Assembly (NCBI RefSeq): GCF_944324995.1
Contig: NZ_CALUYL010000013.1
Coordinates: forward strand, 1-64,000
DNA length: 64,000 bases
Source of the DNA: an uncultured Mailhella sp.
GTDB taxonomy: Bacteria; Desulfobacterota; Desulfovibrionia; Desulfovibrionales; Desulfovibrionaceae
Direction: 5' to 3'
Shown here piece after piece: positions 52,868 to 61,268 of this stretch. The position numbers and the translations under genes are program-made. Positions within the stretch are counted from its first letter, which is position 1, and each line of letters opens with the position of its first letter. The notes under the pieces are model-generated. The model saw only the letters and a program-made list of their open reading frames with translations. It had not been told where the DNA came from and searched no databases.

Positions 52868-52908
52868 TTATTTTTCACGTTTTTGTTTCCAAACAATGCG
52901 AGGTTTGC

Positions 52909-54492
52909 ATGCGTTTCAACAAAGTTTCCGTCAGTCTCCTGCTTGCGCTCGGACTCTCCTGCGCCGCGCCCGTCGCTTCTCAGGCCGTGCCCACCACATA
53001 TCCTACAGGCGTTACCTTCTACAATCCGGAAAAGGCCTACAACGGCTACACCATACTCGCCGGAAGCGCCTGTCTCATCGACATGAACGGCAATCTCGTC
53101 AAACGCTGGAACAGCAAGGACGGCATGCCGAACAAAATTCTCCCCGGCGGTCGTCTCATGACCAGCGGCGAGACCTGGAAGGACGGTCAGCAGGACAAAA
53201 CCTCTCTCGTCACCCTTGATTTCAACGGGAAAAAACTCTGGGAATTCCGCGACTGGCAGAACGTGCCGGCCATTCCCGGTCAGCCGCAGAAAGACGGCAA
53301 AACGCCCATAGCCCGTCAGCATCACGACTTCCAGCGCAAGGATACCCCCGTATATTTCACTCCTTCCGCGGGCAGCGCCTCCTCCGATGCCGCGGAAACC
53401 ACGCTGGTGCTCAGCCATACCAATGAAAAAATCGCGCGGATTCATCCTTCCATGCAGCTCGTCACCGACGTGCTTCTGGAAGTGGACAGCAAGGGCAAAG
53501 TCGTCTGGACCTGGAAAATTTCCGATCATGTGGACGAACTCGGATTTACCGACGCCGCGTTCAAGGCCATGAACACCTTCCCGCCCTCGGACAACCGCGC
53601 CGCCGGTCGCCACGGAACCAAAATCAAGCCCGGCGCGGGCTACGACTGGATGCACATCAACTGCGCAAGCTACGTGGGCCCGAACAAGTGGTTCGACGCC
53701 GGAGACAAGCGCTTCAATCCCGACAACATCATCGTCAACAGCCGCGACTCCAACATGATGTTCATCATCGAACGCGCCACCGGCAAGGTGGTGTGGCGTC
53801 TCGGCCCGAACTTCGCCCCCGGCACCGAAGACTTCAAGGTGGGCCAGATCGTGGGCGCGCACGGCATTCACATCATTCCCAGGGGCCTGCCCGGCGAAGG
53901 CAACATCCTGTTCTTCGACAACGGCGGTCTCGGCGGCTACGGCGCGCCGACCCCGGATCGTCCGGTTTCCGGCTTCCACAACGTGCAGCGTCCCTACAGC
54001 CGCGTGGTGGAATTCAACCCCGTGACCAAGGAAATCGTCTGGGAATACGACTGGCACAAGAATCACAAGGGCCTGCTCGGCCACATGGACTTCAAGTTCT
54101 TCAGCCCCTTCGTCAGCTACGCGCAGCGCCTGCCCAACGGCAACACCGTCATCACGGAAGGCGACATGAGCCGCATCTTTGAAATCACCAGCGATTACGA
54201 AACGGTCTGGGAATACCTCTCTCCCTACGCCGACGAAAACGCGGGCATTCTCTATCGCTCCTACCGCGTGCCCTACGACTGGGTTCCTCAGGCGACGCAC
54301 GCCGAAGAAGTAGCCGTGATTCCGCCTGCCAACAGCCTGTTCTCCCTGCCCAACGCCAAGGGCGAGTATCCGAACACCGGCGTGCAGGGCGACATGGTCA
54401 AGGCTTCGCTGACCGCCGCCCAGACCCATGCCGAAGAGAGCGACGACGAAGAGTTTGAAGACGAAGCCGCCACCTCCATGCACAACTACTAA
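52909..54492 (+). CDS. assT: Arylsulfate sulfotransferase 4, with acidic C-terminal extension
   Basis: A 527-residue ASST, the longest of the five. Its start MRFNKVSVSL follows GCGAGG and the sigma-54 box; the open frame further upstream lies before the promoter. Sec signal peptide (to ASQAVP). Motifs: LIDMNGNLVKRW, RQHHDFQRKDTPV, DWMHINCASYVGPNKWFD, HGIHIIPRGLPGEGN, YAQRLPNGNTVITEGD. An extra insertion lies near residues 150-230, and an acidic tail (EESDDEEFEDEAAT) ends in SMHNY, resembling the ends of HhH proteins 2 and 3. Probably monocistronic. Confidence 0.92.
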   Translation: MRFNKVSVSLLLALGLSCAAPVASQAVPTTYPTGVTFYNPEKAYNGYTILAGSACLIDMNGNLVKRWNSKDGMPNKILPGGRLMTSGETWKDGQQDKTSLVTLDFNGKKLWEFRDWQNVPAIPGQPQKDGKTPIARQHHDFQRKDTPVYFTPSAGSASSDAAETTLVLSHTNEKIARIHPSMQLVTDVLLEVDSKGKVVWTWKISDHVDELGFTDAAFKAMNTFPPSDNRAAGRHGTKIKPGAGYDWMHINCASYVGPNKWFDAGDKRFNPDNIIVNSRDSNMMFIIERATGKVVWRLGPNFAPGTEDFKVGQIVGAHGIHIIPRGLPGEGNILFFDNGGLGGYGAPTPDRPVSGFHNVQRPYSRVVEFNPVTKEIVWEYDWHKNHKGLLGHMDFKFFSPFVSYAQRLPNGNTVITEGDMSRIFEITSDYETVWEYLSPYADENAGILYRSYRVPYDWVPQATHAEEVAVIPPANSLFSLPNAKGEYPNTGVQGDMVKASLTAAQTHAEESDDEEFEDEAATSMHNY

Positions 54493-55148
54493 TCGAGACA
54501 CAGCCCCGCGTCCGGCTTCTCCCGGAGCCGGACGCAACGCCTCCCCGGCGGACAACGCGCACGACACATTCCCGGCTTTCCGCCCAGCGCAAAGTCGCCG
54601 CTCTGACGCCTGTCCGCCGCCTTCGGGCGAGGCCCTGTCAAGCGGGCACGCTCTGCCCGGCCTTCTGCGAAAACATCCCGCCCGGATCCCTGCCCGGGCG
54701 GGATGTTTTTTCTTCGTCGGAAAATGATTCTTTTGGGTCCATGCGGCGGCTCCCCCCAGTCGAAGCGCCATTCTCTCCCTGCGCCCGGAATTTACGCAGA
54801 CGCCTTCTGTTTCCGTTGCCCAGAGAAAGCGCTGCTCACGCTCGGCCTGCGCGACAGGCAAGAGCCCTCCCTCTGCCTCCGGCTTCGGCAACGGTCCTTT
54901 CCAGAAAAACTCTTCGCAAAACACATCGCGCCCCCAGTCGAAACGCCCCTGACGGACGGCATCAAAAAAGTTCCCGCTTCCGATGATGAAAAACGTTTTT
55001 TCCTCATGCGGCCTTTCATCTTCTCCGTCGCCTCTCGTTCCCTTCACAAAAACACGGCCCGAAAGCTCTTCCCCTGCGTCCTGATTTCTGCAACACTGGG
55101 CGCGCTTTCTTTCGACGCGGACGGACCTTTCCGCGCGAGGGCAGGCAG
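54493..55148. other. 656-bp region between assT4 and assT5
   Basis: A hairpin CGTCCGGCT/AGCCGGACG (about 54509-54534) and a strong terminator end assT4 transcripts. The remaining 435 bases show no sigma-54 box, no activator element and no supported gene, so assT5 must use another kind of promoter. Confidence 0.55.
54668..54712 (+). terminator. Rho-independent terminator of assT4
   Basis: AAAACATCCCGCCCGG (54670-54685) pairs with CCGGGCGGGATGTTTT (54694-54709) over 16 bases, followed by T residues. Confidence 0.93.
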
Positions 55149-56591
55149 ATGTTTCAACTCTTTTTCAGGATGGCACTCATGAGCAGTCTTGTTTTTTCCG
55201 CACTCGCGGCCGCATCCTTTCTCGGCACGGCGTTTCTGCTCTTTCCCCGCAGGGCAAAGGCCGCGGAAACCATGTCCACGCCCACCGGCGTTCTGATCTA
55301 CGACAAGGAAAAGGCGCTGGACGGCTATACGCTGATTTCTCCCATGCAGTCCACGTCCAGCTACCTTCTGGACATGGAAGGCAACATCGTACACGAATGG
55401 AAGACCGCCGGACTTCCCGGCCTCTATGCCGAACTTCTGCCGAACGGCAACCTGCTGCGCGGCATACGCTATGAAAAGAAGGTGCCCTTCGGCGGCGTGA
55501 CCGGCGGACTTCAGGAAATAGACTGGGACGGAAACGTGGTGTGGGAACACCGGATATACGACGACGGCAGACTGAGCCACCACGCCTTCGACCGCATGCC
55601 GAACGGCAACACGCTCATCGTGGCCTGGGAACACAAAAGCTGCGAGGAGGCCGAGGCCAGAGGCCGCAAGCCGGGAACCCTGCCCCGGCCCGGCGAGGAT
55701 ACCGGACACAGCCCCGCCTACGACGGTCTGTGGGCCGACTACATCGTGGAAGTGGACAAGGAAGGACGCGAAGTCTGGTCGTGGCACGCCTGGGACCACA
55801 TCGGCACGGGCAAGGACGAGTTCGACATCAACTACCGCCTGCCCATCAAGAACTACTACGGAGATTCCGACTGGATGCACATCAACAGCGTCCGGTACAA
55901 TCCCGAGACCGACCAGATTCTCATAAGCTCCCGCAACTTCTGCGAAGCGTTCATCGTCAGTCACGACGCGGAAGGCAGGGTGCTGTGGCGCTTCGGCAAC
56001 CCCGCAAGTCACGGCGAAGGGGAACGCCCCTCCTTCTGCAACGACGGCAGTCAGCTGCTCTTCGGCAATCACGACGCCACATGGCTCGGCAACGACCGCA
56101 TCTCCCTGTTCGACAACGGCTGGCAGCGCCCGCAGGCCAACCGCTCCCGCGCCGTGGTCGTGGACATCCCCTCAGGCCGCATCACCTGGGAATATGCGGC
56201 CAACAATCTCAATTCCTTCTACAGCGCCTATCAGGGTTCCGCCCAGCATCTGCAAAACGGCAATGTGCTCCTCACGTCCACGGCCACGGGACACATTTTC
56301 GAGGTGACGCAGGACAAGCGCGTGGTATGGGAATACGTAAGCCCGTTCATGAGCAACGGCGAAGCCAAGGCCATGCTTACGGAAGAGGACGCCACGGCCG
56401 ACCCGGACGGCGTGAAGGACATCAATCTCACAAACAACGTGGTGCATCGCGCCTTCCGCTACGCTCCGGACTATCCCGGTCTGGCGGGCAGGGATCTTTC
56501 CCGAAAGACGGAAGTGTTCCCCGGCGCGCCGAAATGGCATGAACTCTTCGCGGAAGCGTCCCGCCTCTCGTCGCCCATAAACGACCGGTAA
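55149..56591 (+). CDS. assT: Arylsulfate sulfotransferase 5 (divergent)
   Basis: A 480-residue ASST and the most divergent copy. The long N-terminal segment (FSALAAASFLGTAFLLFP, then RRAKAAE) may act as signal peptide or membrane anchor. Motifs: LLDMEGNIVHEWKTAG near 75, HHAFDRMPNGNTLIVAWEHK near 146, DWMHINSVRYNPETDQILIS near 238, FGNHDATWLGNDRISLFDNG near 305, then QGSAQHLQNGNVLLTSTATG. The GLPG.GN loop of the others is absent. It is closer to the classical ASST_2/AssT pattern than the others. Three ATGs lie at the start; the first has GAGGGCAGG upstream. Confidence 0.88.
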   Translation: MFQLFFRMALMSSLVFSALAAASFLGTAFLLFPRRAKAAETMSTPTGVLIYDKEKALDGYTLISPMQSTSSYLLDMEGNIVHEWKTAGLPGLYAELLPNGNLLRGIRYEKKVPFGGVTGGLQEIDWDGNVVWEHRIYDDGRLSHHAFDRMPNGNTLIVAWEHKSCEEAEARGRKPGTLPRPGEDTGHSPAYDGLWADYIVEVDKEGREVWSWHAWDHIGTGKDEFDINYRLPIKNYYGDSDWMHINSVRYNPETDQILISSRNFCEAFIVSHDAEGRVLWRFGNPASHGEGERPSFCNDGSQLLFGNHDATWLGNDRISLFDNGWQRPQANRSRAVVVDIPSGRITWEYAANNLNSFYSAYQGSAQHLQNGNVLLTSTATGHIFEVTQDKRVVWEYVSPFMSNGEAKAMLTEEDATADPDGVKDINLTNNVVHRAFRYAPDYPGLAGRDLSRKTEVFPGAPKWHELFAEASRLSSPINDR

Positions 56592-56612
56592 ATCTCAGGC
56601 CGTCTTTGTCTC

Positions 56613-56650
56613 CGGGCCTTCCGCCATGCGGCAGAGGGCCCGTTTTTTTT
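56613..56650 (+). terminator. Rho-independent terminator of assT5
   Basis: CGGGCC (56613-56618) pairs with GGCCCG (56637-56642), with an inner GCC/GGC pair, followed by eight T residues. It ends at the stop of the converging regulator gene. Confidence 0.9.
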
Positions 56651-58037
56651 ATCCTTTTTTGTCCATGAGGCCGAACTGTTCCAGCTTGTCGTAGAGCGTT
56701 CTTCGGCCTATGCCCAGAAGTTCCGCGGCCTGTGTCTTGTTGCCGTTGCACAGGGAAAGCGCCTGCTGAAGCGCCTGAATTTCCGCGTTGCGCACCGCGT
56801 CGGACAGCGAAAGCGGCGTTTCGGACATAGCTTCGCCCGAAACAGGCGACGCGAAAACGGCGCCGTCGGCCATGGTGCCCAGCGATTCCGGCATGAGCCT
56901 GTCCCCTTCCGTCAGAAGGAAGGCGCGCTCCAGCACGTTTTCCAGCTCGCGGATGTTGCCCTTCCACGGCTGACTGTAGAGAATGTTCATGGCCGCGGGG
57001 CTTATCTGCGTCACGTTGCGGCCGTAGCGCTCATTGAAACGGCTGATGAAAAAGCCGATGAGCGCGGCCAGATCCTCCCGGCGCTCGCGAAGCGGCGGCA
57101 GGTACAGCGGAATGACGGAAAGACGATAGAAAAGATCTTCGCGGAAGCGGCCCGTCTTCACATCCTCTTCCAGATGGCGGTGCGTGGCCGCAATGAAGCG
57201 CACGTTGATGCTCACGCTCTTGTTGCTGCCGACCGGGCGTATTTCGTGCTCCTGAATGGCGCGCAGCAGCTTGGCCTGCGTGGAAGGCGAAAGCTCGCCT
57301 ATTTCATCGAGGAACACCGTGCCGCCCTGCGCTTCTTCCAGAAGGCCGCGCCGCGTGCTCACCGCGCCGGTGAAGGCCCCCTTCACATGACCGAAAAGCT
57401 CGCTCTCCAGCAGCGATTCCGGCAGGGCCGCGCAGTCGATGGTAAGAAAGGGCTTGTCCCGAAGAGAGCTTGCGCGATGCACGTATTCCGCAAGACGGCT
57501 CTTGCCCGTACCCGTTTCGCCGGTAATGAGAATGGGCACGCTCGTGCCCGCCACCTTGCCTATGGTCTTCAGCACCTGCTTCATGGACGGGCTGTTGAAA
57601 ATGAGGGAGACGGGCGTCTTTTCCCCGCCCCTGTCCTGAAGCTGACTGTGTACCCGGGCATGTTCGGCCGCCCGCTGCACCAGCGAAGCCAGTTCGGCGT
57701 TGTTCACGGGCTTGGTCAGGTAGCTGTACGCGCCGAGCTGCACGGCTTCCACGGCGCTCTCAATGGTGCCCACGCCCGTCATCATGATGAAGGGAATCTG
57801 CGCGTTCATGGCCCGCACGCGGCGCAAGACCTCAAGTCCGCTCATGCCCGGCATGGAAAGATCGCACACCACCACGTCTATGCCGCCGGCGGCCAGTCTG
57901 GCCAGCGCCCGCTCGCCGGAAAGCGCCGTTTCCGTCTTCCAGCCCTTGCGCGAAAAAAGCAGGGCCAGAATCTCATGCCATTCGGGATCGTCGTCCACCA
58001 CCAGAATCTGATAACCGCTTTTCCTGTTCTCGCTCAT
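56649..58037 (-). CDS. Sigma-54-dependent response regulator (NtrC family)
   Basis: A 462-residue activator. Receiver domain (about 8-122) with acidic pocket DDD at 15-17 and phosphorylated Asp59 in CDLSMPG; AAA+ domain with Walker A GETGTGKS near 170, the sigma-54 contact loop GAFTGA near 228, and Walker B FLDEIG near 250; C-terminal Fis-type HTH ([20 protein letters not shown]). The start MSENRKSG has AAGGTG upstream. The likely phosphodonor is the kinase at 44549-46501. It is divergent from the 965-aa gene. It should bind the GTGCR-N6-CGYAC elements found before three sigma-54 promoters here; this is inference. Confidence 0.95.
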   Translation of the reverse strand: MSENRKSGYQILVVDDDPEWHEILALLFSRKGWKTETALSGERALARLAAGGIDVVVCDLSMPGMSGLEVLRRVRAMNAQIPFIMMTGVGTIESAVEAVQLGAYSYLTKPVNNAELASLVQRAAEHARVHSQLQDRGGEKTPVSLIFNSPSMKQVLKTIGKVAGTSVPILITGETGTGKSRLAEYVHRASSLRDKPFLTIDCAALPESLLESELFGHVKGAFTGAVSTRRGLLEEAQGGTVFLDEIGELSPSTQAKLLRAIQEHEIRPVGSNKSVSINVRFIAATHRHLEEDVKTGRFREDLFYRLSVIPLYLPPLRERREDLAALIGFFISRFNERYGRNVTQISPAAMNILYSQPWKGNIRELENVLERAFLLTEGDRLMPESLGTMADGAVFASPVSGEAMSETPLSLSDAVRNAEIQALQQALSLCNGNKTQAAELLGIGRRTLYDKLEQFGLMDKKG

Positions 58038-58148
58038 AGTTTCACCTTGAAGTCGCTTTTGCGGCTGAGAGTGTAACGACAAGCTCTTCTTCCGTAAAGA
58101 CGAGCGCAAAACAAGGCTGCGCGAAAGCGGGCACAGCCTTGAGCGTGT

Positions 58149-58164
58149 GTGCAGAGAGCCGCAC
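58149..58164 (+). promoter_or_regulatory. Upstream activator element of the 965-aa gene operon
   Basis: GTGCA-GAGAGC-CGCAC keeps the 5-6-5 layout seen before assT1 and assT4, 94 bases upstream of the sigma-54 box. Confidence 0.62.
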
Positions 58165-58242
58165 ATGCCAGGCGCAATCAAAGCCGGAACAGGCGGCTGC
58201 ATCATAAATAATCCACTGCAATCATTGGCCATATAATCTTTT

Positions 58243-58258
58243 GGAACGATTCATGCAT
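58243..58258 (+). promoter_or_regulatory. Sigma-54 (-24/-12) promoter of the 965-aa gene operon
   Basis: TGGAAC-GATTC-ATGCA has the GG-N10-GC core and TGCA at -12; it departs from TGGCAC by one base. It lies 100 bases before the start codon. Confidence 0.7.
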
Positions 58259-58358
58259 GAGAGGAGGAAGGCAGCCCTCCCTTTTCCTCTGCGGCACGCG
58301 TTTTCGCACGAAAGAGCGGGCTGCCCCTGCCAGACCATTCAACCACAAGGAAGTTGTG

Positions 58359-61256
58359 ATGAACAAACTTCTCGTTTCCGGCGTCGCGGCGGCACTGCTC
58401 TGCCTTCTGTTCACCGGCGCTCCGGCTGCGGAAAGTCCGCATGGCCTCGCCCCGGCAGGCGACATGCCCTTCATTCCCGATCTCGGAGGTCTCAGGCACA
58501 AGACCTTCAAGAATCAGTACGGTCAGCCGCGCAATCTTTCGGAAGCCGTGCTCGTGCGGAAAAGTTCCGTCAAGGACGGCAAGGCCTTCGTGCCCGCAGG
58601 TGGCCTCTGCTACATTTCCGAAACCGAACAGGATGCCGCGCCCTTCAGGCGCGATCCGTTCCTGCTGCTCGGCGAGCACGCCTATCTCGTGGATCTTCGG
58701 CAGAGCGTGCGCACCGTGCGCGACGTGTCGCTGAAAAAAGGCGAAAAGACGCCGGTGGATCAGGCAGGCTACCGCCTGTGGTTCGACTACGCCACCGATC
58801 ACTACGACCGGCCCTACATTCAGATGGCGCTCATCGCCCCTTCCGGACACTGGCCCATGGAATTTTCGGTGTCGTCCAAGTTCCCGGCCATCAAGGACCT
58901 GCCCGACCGCAGCCACATGGAAGGCGACGTGGAACAGCTCGACGAATTCTTCCTTGATCCGGTGTTTGAGTACGGCGCAAGCCGCTTCGAGGTGAAGGAT
59001 CACGACTTCCAGAAAGCCACCTTCTCCTCGCTTTCCTATCCGGTCATCGAGGAGGCCACCTTCTCCCTTTCGCGGCCCGTGGTGCTCGATCTGCGTCAGG
59101 AAGAATACCGGCTCTGCGGCACGAAGCGCCTCTACGCCTTCCGCGAAAGCAACGGCTTCCGCGTCCGCGTCACCGACTTTGGCGGCGACAAGGTGCTCGC
59201 CGAAAAGCTGATCCGCCCCATAAGCTCGCAGGGCTACAAGGACGAAGCGCGCGAAAAGGACGCCTACAGCCTCACCGTGCCCGGCGAGGACATGCGCATA
59301 GAAATCGCCGTGCAGCCCGAATATCTGCGCCATTCCGACTTCGTGCCGTGGTCCACGGCCGTGCCCCACGACTGGCAGGACGGCATGCTGAGCTTCGTCG
59401 TCTATCGCGACCTCGTCACCGTGAAGAACGGCGAGCCCTGGCCGCTCGACGAACGCTACACCGTGGGGCTGGAAGCGAGCCTGCTCACGGGCAAGCTCCA
59501 GCGCCTCACCCTGGAAAACGCCGCGCCCTTCACCCTTGAGGCCGGAAACGACAGCTACGACGGCCCGGTGAAATATTCCGACGTGTGGAACCGTCCGGCC
59601 TTCCGCCTGGTGGCCGACGACATGGAAGGCAACCGCGTCCGCAGCTACTACCTGCGCGACGCCTTCTTCCAGCGCACCGACAACCTTGCCTTCACCGACA
59701 AGGGCCGCCGGAACATCGACTGCTTCATCGGCCGCACGCCGACCTTCATTTCCGTGCTGGAAGACAGCTTCCTCAACCGTCTGGCCATGCCCGACTTCGG
59801 CACGGAAGTGCAGGGCTCGCACTTCACGTCGTTCCCGAGCGTCATGCCCAGCATGGCCTTCCACTCGCCCGATCCCACGGCACCCTTCGGCGGCCTCATG
59901 CGCGGCTTCGGCCGCGAGCAGGTGACCAACCGCCGCGGCGAGAGACTCACGTCATCCGAGGGCCTCGTCATCCGCGGCAGCTACGTGGACTGGAAAAACA
60001 ACCGCATCGTCATTCCGCCCTCCGGCCTGTTCTACACCTCGCGCAACGCCCGCAACGTGCGCGCCCTGAACGGCGAAACCTTCTACATGCTCGGCCGCCG
60101 CGCCTACATGGCCACCTTTGAGTCCACCACCTTCACGCGCCGCAATTTCGACATCGACTTCTGGCGCGTGCAGCCCGACGCCAGCCTGCACCCCATCTAC
60201 TGGCAGGATCAGCCCCTCGGCGTGAACAACAAGGTGCTGCGCTTCACGGAAAGCCACCTGCTCGACGACCGCCCCATGGCGCAGATCAACGTGGTCAAGT
60301 ATTCGGGCAACAACTTCGGCGCGCCCTTTGAACTCGCGCAGGGCCTCAGCCGGGAAAACGGCGACCGCTACTACCTGCACGACCGCTTTGCCGAAGGCGC
60401 CACCTGGATTGAGCCGGAATTCGTGGGCGAAACCTACGTGCGGGTGAAGAGCTTCGGCACGCCCGCCATTCAGAGCGTGCAGTACACCTACGAAAAGCCC
60501 GTGCGCCTGCTCCTCGCCCCCGGCGAAGAAAAGCCCGTGGGCAAGAAGCACACCCTGAAGCTTGTCGCCTTCGACGAAAAGGCCGGCACCGCTTCCGTGG
60601 AACTTCGCCGCAACGACGGCTCGCTCTCCGAAACCAGAACCCTCGGCCCGCTCAACGCCGAAACCCGCGCCTTCCTGCCGCAGCATCAGCGCGTGGTGAA
60701 CTCCCTGCAGTTCCAGTTCGACGAGGGCAAGGACAAGGTGCTCGCCGAAATGGACGTGAAAACGCCCTTTGAAAAGGGCAAGGCCGCCTTCTACGCCTAC
60801 GTGGACCTCAAGAAGCTTGAAAGCGACACCCCCTTTGAGGGCGATCCCCGCTTCATGGTGCGCCCCGACGTGTGCGGTCACTGCTATCAGCTCAACGAAA
60901 TTCTGCTGGACAATCCCGAACCCATCATTCTGGACAGGGACCATCCCCGCTTCGACGGCCCCCGCATGGCCGACGGCAAGCCTCAGTTCAGCATCGTCAT
61001 CGACAGTTTCGACGGAGAAATGATCCACGCCTGGCACATCGAAACCAATTACCGCAAACGCGTGTTCAAGAGCGCCAATCTGGCCTTCCAGCCGCGCAAC
61101 AACATCGACGTGCTCATGGGCGTGAACGGCACCATCGAAGGCTTCCTGCGCGCGTCGCTCATGGAACGCTCCGCCTGGCAGGAATACTGGCGCACCGGCG
61201 CGCATCCTCATCCCGAACGCGGGCTCGACGCCTGGCTCGCCCGCAAGTTCCAATAG
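58359..61256 (+). CDS. Large secreted protein built as a tandem duplication, unknown function
   Basis: A 965-residue protein not recognised as a known family. Signal peptide to about residue 23 (GAPAAES). The chain repeats itself with an offset of about 470 residues: FVPAGGLCYIS...LLLGEHAYLVD (near 77) matches VIPPSGLFYTS...MLGRRAYMATF (near 550), and LTLENAAPFTLEA...SYDGP (near 383) matches ILLDNPEPIILDR...RFDGP (near 848), each ending in an NI(D)...GxxxxF block. The second copy has a VCGHC pair. AAGGAAG precedes the ATG. It heads a sigma-54 operon with a PSE-type exporter and small membrane proteins; role unknown, likely periplasmic or surface. Confidence 0.7.
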   Translation: MNKLLVSGVAAALLCLLFTGAPAAESPHGLAPAGDMPFIPDLGGLRHKTFKNQYGQPRNLSEAVLVRKSSVKDGKAFVPAGGLCYISETEQDAAPFRRDPFLLLGEHAYLVDLRQSVRTVRDVSLKKGEKTPVDQAGYRLWFDYATDHYDRPYIQMALIAPSGHWPMEFSVSSKFPAIKDLPDRSHMEGDVEQLDEFFLDPVFEYGASRFEVKDHDFQKATFSSLSYPVIEEATFSLSRPVVLDLRQEEYRLCGTKRLYAFRESNGFRVRVTDFGGDKVLAEKLIRPISSQGYKDEAREKDAYSLTVPGEDMRIEIAVQPEYLRHSDFVPWSTAVPHDWQDGMLSFVVYRDLVTVKNGEPWPLDERYTVGLEASLLTGKLQRLTLENAAPFTLEAGNDSYDGPVKYSDVWNRPAFRLVADDMEGNRVRSYYLRDAFFQRTDNLAFTDKGRRNIDCFIGRTPTFISVLEDSFLNRLAMPDFGTEVQGSHFTSFPSVMPSMAFHSPDPTAPFGGLMRGFGREQVTNRRGERLTSSEGLVIRGSYVDWKNNRIVIPPSGLFYTSRNARNVRALNGETFYMLGRRAYMATFESTTFTRRNFDIDFWRVQPDASLHPIYWQDQPLGVNNKVLRFTESHLLDDRPMAQINVVKYSGNNFGAPFELAQGLSRENGDRYYLHDRFAEGATWIEPEFVGETYVRVKSFGTPAIQSVQYTYEKPVRLLLAPGEEKPVGKKHTLKLVAFDEKAGTASVELRRNDGSLSETRTLGPLNAETRAFLPQHQRVVNSLQFQFDEGKDKVLAEMDVKTPFEKGKAAFYAYVDLKKLESDTPFEGDPRFMVRPDVCGHCYQLNEILLDNPEPIILDRDHPRFDGPRMADGKPQFSIVIDSFDGEMIHAWHIETNYRKRVFKSANLAFQPRNNIDVLMGVNGTIEGFLRASLMERSAWQEYWRTGAHPHPERGLDAWLARKFQ

Positions 61257-61268
61257 GCAGGTACCATC

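Larger units (their letters stand above)
52585..52908. other. 324-bp control region of assT4
   Basis: No gene is supported. It holds an activator-type element (52772-52787) and a sigma-54 promoter (52852-52867). The left half is GC-rich without evident signals. Confidence 0.6.
58038..58358. other. 321-bp divergent control region
   Basis: It lies between the response regulator (minus) and the 965-aa gene (plus). It contains the activator element at 58149-58164, a weaker copy (CTGCG-CGAAAG-CGGGC, 58117-58132) 32 bases upstream, and a sigma-54 promoter at 58243-58258. The mRNA leader of the 965-aa gene would be about 90 bases. Confidence 0.65.

Noticed and set aside
52819..55047. 742-codon minus-strand open frame
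   Set aside because: Antisense of assT4, made open by GC-rich codon use. Low-complexity translation and no ribosome site.
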